From assembly GCA_036833635.1 (NCBI GenBank), contig DAITPJ010000052.1:1-15093 (forward strand): a DNA stretch of 15,093 nucleotides. The letters are read 5' to 3'. Shown one piece after another: positions 13,817-15,093 of the stretch. Each line of letters begins with the position of its first letter. The first letter of the stretch is position 1. Made by a program: the position numbers and the translations under genes. The notes beneath the pieces are model-generated. The model was given only the letters and a program-made list of their open reading frames with translations, searched no databases and was not told the DNA's origin. Origin of the DNA: Terrimesophilobacter sp036833635 (GTDB lineage Bacteria > Actinomycetota > Actinomycetes > Actinomycetales > Microbacteriaceae).

Positions 13817-14080
13817 CTAGCCAGCGTCGCCCAGCGCCACCGCGGTGCGGGTGGCAGCGGCGACGGCCTTCTCAGGGTCGGAGCCGGACGCGGCCGCCCG
13901 CCCGGCCGCGTATCCGACGAGAAACGTCGTGATGGGTGCCGCGGGCCGGACGACGGTGCGGGCGGCGGCGCCGGCGAGTTCGAGCACGCCGTCGACATCC
14001 GGATCGAAGTCGGCGATCCCGAGCGCGACCACGAGCCTGGCCGTCCAGTCCTCGAGCATCGCGCGTTCGTCCTCATTCAT
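13817..14080 (-). CDS. Small DUF6457-like protein
   Basis: The 87-residue product begins MNEDERAMLEDWTARLVVALG and contains a segment VVRPAAPITTFLVGYAAG that I recognise from DUF6457 proteins of actinobacteria. These small helical proteins are found next to, or fused to, MobA-like enzymes; their function is not known to me. Here it is a separate gene whose ATG overlaps the mobA stop (ATGA), and moeZ starts 39 bases after its stop. No membrane segment, signal peptide or Cys motif is seen. The tight link with cofactor genes suggests a helper in guanylylation or cofactor handling, which is inference only. Confidence 0.85.
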   Translation of the reverse strand: MNEDERAMLEDWTARLVVALGIADFDPDVDGVLELAGAAARTVVRPAAPITTFLVGYAAGRAAASGSDPEKAVAAATRTAVALGDAG

Positions 14081-14736
14081 GCGTTCTCCTTTCGTGGTGA
14101 GCCGGCGCGGATGACGCCAAGCCGTCGTGCGTCATCCCAGGTGTCGACGTCCGCGGTGGATCCGGGCGGCACGTCGATGGGAACAAGGTTCAGGCCGTCG
14201 AGCAGGCGGACCACCGGCATTCCATCGAGGGCGCCGCCCCGGGCTCCGATGGCGGACGCGAGCCGGGCAGTGCGAAAGCCGGAGGCGAGCCACTGCAGGC
14301 GATCGGCCTCGACGGCGATGACGCCGTCCTGCTCCGGGTTGTCGCCGAGGCCCCGCACGAGCCGGGGGACGGCAAGCCCGATGTTCGGCATGTCGCAGGC
14401 GAGCACGAGAGTGACGTCGCTCGAGCCTCCACCCGCCGCGAGCATCGCCAGCCCGGCTGCGATGGCGGAAGCTGGCCCGCCGAAGGCCGGGTCCTCCCGC
14501 GCCAGCAGGACTCCGGCCGGCAGCCGCTGCGACGGCTCGGGCCCGACGACGACGGTCCGCCTGGCGCCCGACACCGCCGCGAGGGTCCGTTCGAGCAGCG
14601 TCGCGCCATCCGCCACGAGCTCCGCCTTCGCCACGGAGCCGAGCCGCGACGACGCACCGCCTGCGAGCACCATCGCGTCGAAGGGAAGAGCTATGCGCGG
14701 CTCCGACCGAGCGGTTTCGGCGGCCAGGTCAGGCAT
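14077..14736 (-). CDS. mobA: Molybdenum cofactor guanylyltransferase-like protein (MobA family)
   Basis: MobA attaches GMP to molybdopterin, giving the guanine dinucleotide form that NarG uses. The 219-residue product has the nucleotidyltransferase loop LAGGASSRLG near residue 24, a KAEL that stands for the usual K-P/A-L, and a DMP metal-binding motif in LVLACDMPNIG. It ends PRKENA. I use ATG 14736 (MPDLAAETARSEPRIALPFD), which lies inside the last codons of the aconitase gene and overlaps it by eight bases; the ribosome-binding site is weak, so coupling to the aconitase is likely. The longer upstream frame is just out-of-frame aconitase. Other NTP-transferase roles are possible, but the neighbours favour MobA. 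Confidence 0.88.
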   Translation of the reverse strand: MPDLAAETARSEPRIALPFDAMVLAGGASSRLGSVAKAELVADGATLLERTLAAVSGARRTVVVGPEPSQRLPAGVLLAREDPAFGGPASAIAAGLAMLAAGGGSSDVTLVLACDMPNIGLAVPRLVRGLGDNPEQDGVIAVEADRLQWLASGFRTARLASAIGARGGALDGMPVVRLLDGLNLVPIDVPPGSTADVDTWDDARRLGVIRAGSPRKENA

Positions 14737-15093
14737 CCAGCAGCTGGCGCAGCACGTACTGCAGGATGCCGCCGTGCTCGAAGTACGCCGCCTCGGCCGG
14801 GGTGTCGATGCGCACGGCGGCCTCGAAGTCGCGCGCTCCGGCATCCGACGTGACCGTCACGGTGACGCGATCCGGGATCGACGCAGCACCTTCGAGCCCG
14901 ACGATGGAGTAGCTCTCCTCGCCGGTCAGGCCAAGACTCTCGGCCGTGTCGCCCGGCAGGAACTGGAGGGGCAGAACGCCCATCCCGATGAGGTTCGACC
15001 GGTGGATGCGCTCGTACGAGACCGCGAGCACGGCCTTGACCCCGAGCAGCAGCGTGCCCTTCGCCGCCCAGTCGCGCGAGGAGCCCGAGCCGT
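14729..15093 (-). CDS. acnA: Aconitate hydratase AcnA (C-terminal part, runs off right edge)
   Basis: Aconitase interconverts citrate and isocitrate in the TCA cycle through a [4Fe-4S] cluster. About 121 C-terminal residues are seen, beginning GSGSSRDWAAKGTLLLGVKA, the swivel-domain substrate-binding loop, then SYERIHRSNLIGMGVLPLQF and a tail with EAAYFEHGGILQYVLRQLLDA typical of the AcnA (IRP1-like) type. The cluster cysteines lie in the missing part. The stop codon is inside the first codons of mobA. The rest of the gene is to the right of the window. Confidence 0.96.
   Translation of the reverse strand, partial: GSGSSRDWAAKGTLLLGVKAVLAVSYERIHRSNLIGMGVLPLQFLPGDTAESLGLTGEESYSIVGLEGAASIPDRVTVTVTSDAGARDFEAAVRIDTPAEAAYFEHGGILQYVLRQLLDA

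Overview
The window is GC-rich, densely packed bacterial DNA with GTG/TTG starts and many stop/start overlaps. Gene content (NarG/NarH, fused MoeB-rhodanese MoeZ, a DUF6457-like protein beside MobA, a COG2345-type Cys-containing regulator) points to an aerobic or facultative actinobacterium. The frequent word GGATGC/GCATCC and the gene styles suggest Microbacteriaceae, which is an inference only. All but three of the genes lie on the minus strand. No gene-free stretch reaches 300 bases, and no rRNA, tRNA, insertion sequence, prophage or CRISPR array was seen.

Region 1 (1-5157), nitrate respiration. The minus strand carries a winged-helix regulator with a Cys-rich C-terminus, then narG (complete) and narH (N-terminal part, running off the left edge). 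Three near-identical 13-14 bp words, two in front of the regulator and one in front of narG, look like shared operators for this regulator. It may be a functional counterpart of ArnR.

Region 2 (5158-7992, plus strand). A compact run moaA-moaD-PLP decarboxylase starts at the divergent control region. moaA looks leaderless, and the decarboxylase start overlaps the moaD stop as ATGA.

Region 3 (7989-9164, minus). A glutaryl-CoA dehydrogenase converges on the decarboxylase; the two stop codons interlock in one CTAG. If the decarboxylase acts on lysine, the pair would sit at two ends of the cadaverine-glutarate route.

Region 4 (9199-11478). A two-gene metal module, a separate HMA-domain protein followed by a P1B-type ATPase with an unusual CPG/HEVSV motif pair, is preceded by a perfect FNR-class palindrome placed where a class II activator would bind.

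Region 5 (11494-15093, minus). acnA (C-terminal part), mobA, a DUF6457-like gene, moeZ, moaE and a Crp/Fnr-family regulator follow each other with overlaps or short gaps. The Fnr-like gene is coupled by ATGA to moaE and lies just upstream of the metal module with the matching palindrome. The window therefore combines the nitrate reductase, much of the machinery for its molybdenum cofactor (moaC, moeA and mog/moaB are not present here) and two candidate redox or metal regulators. I see no wholly new machine. The most interesting points are the two regulator-operator pairs and the odd P1B ATPase.
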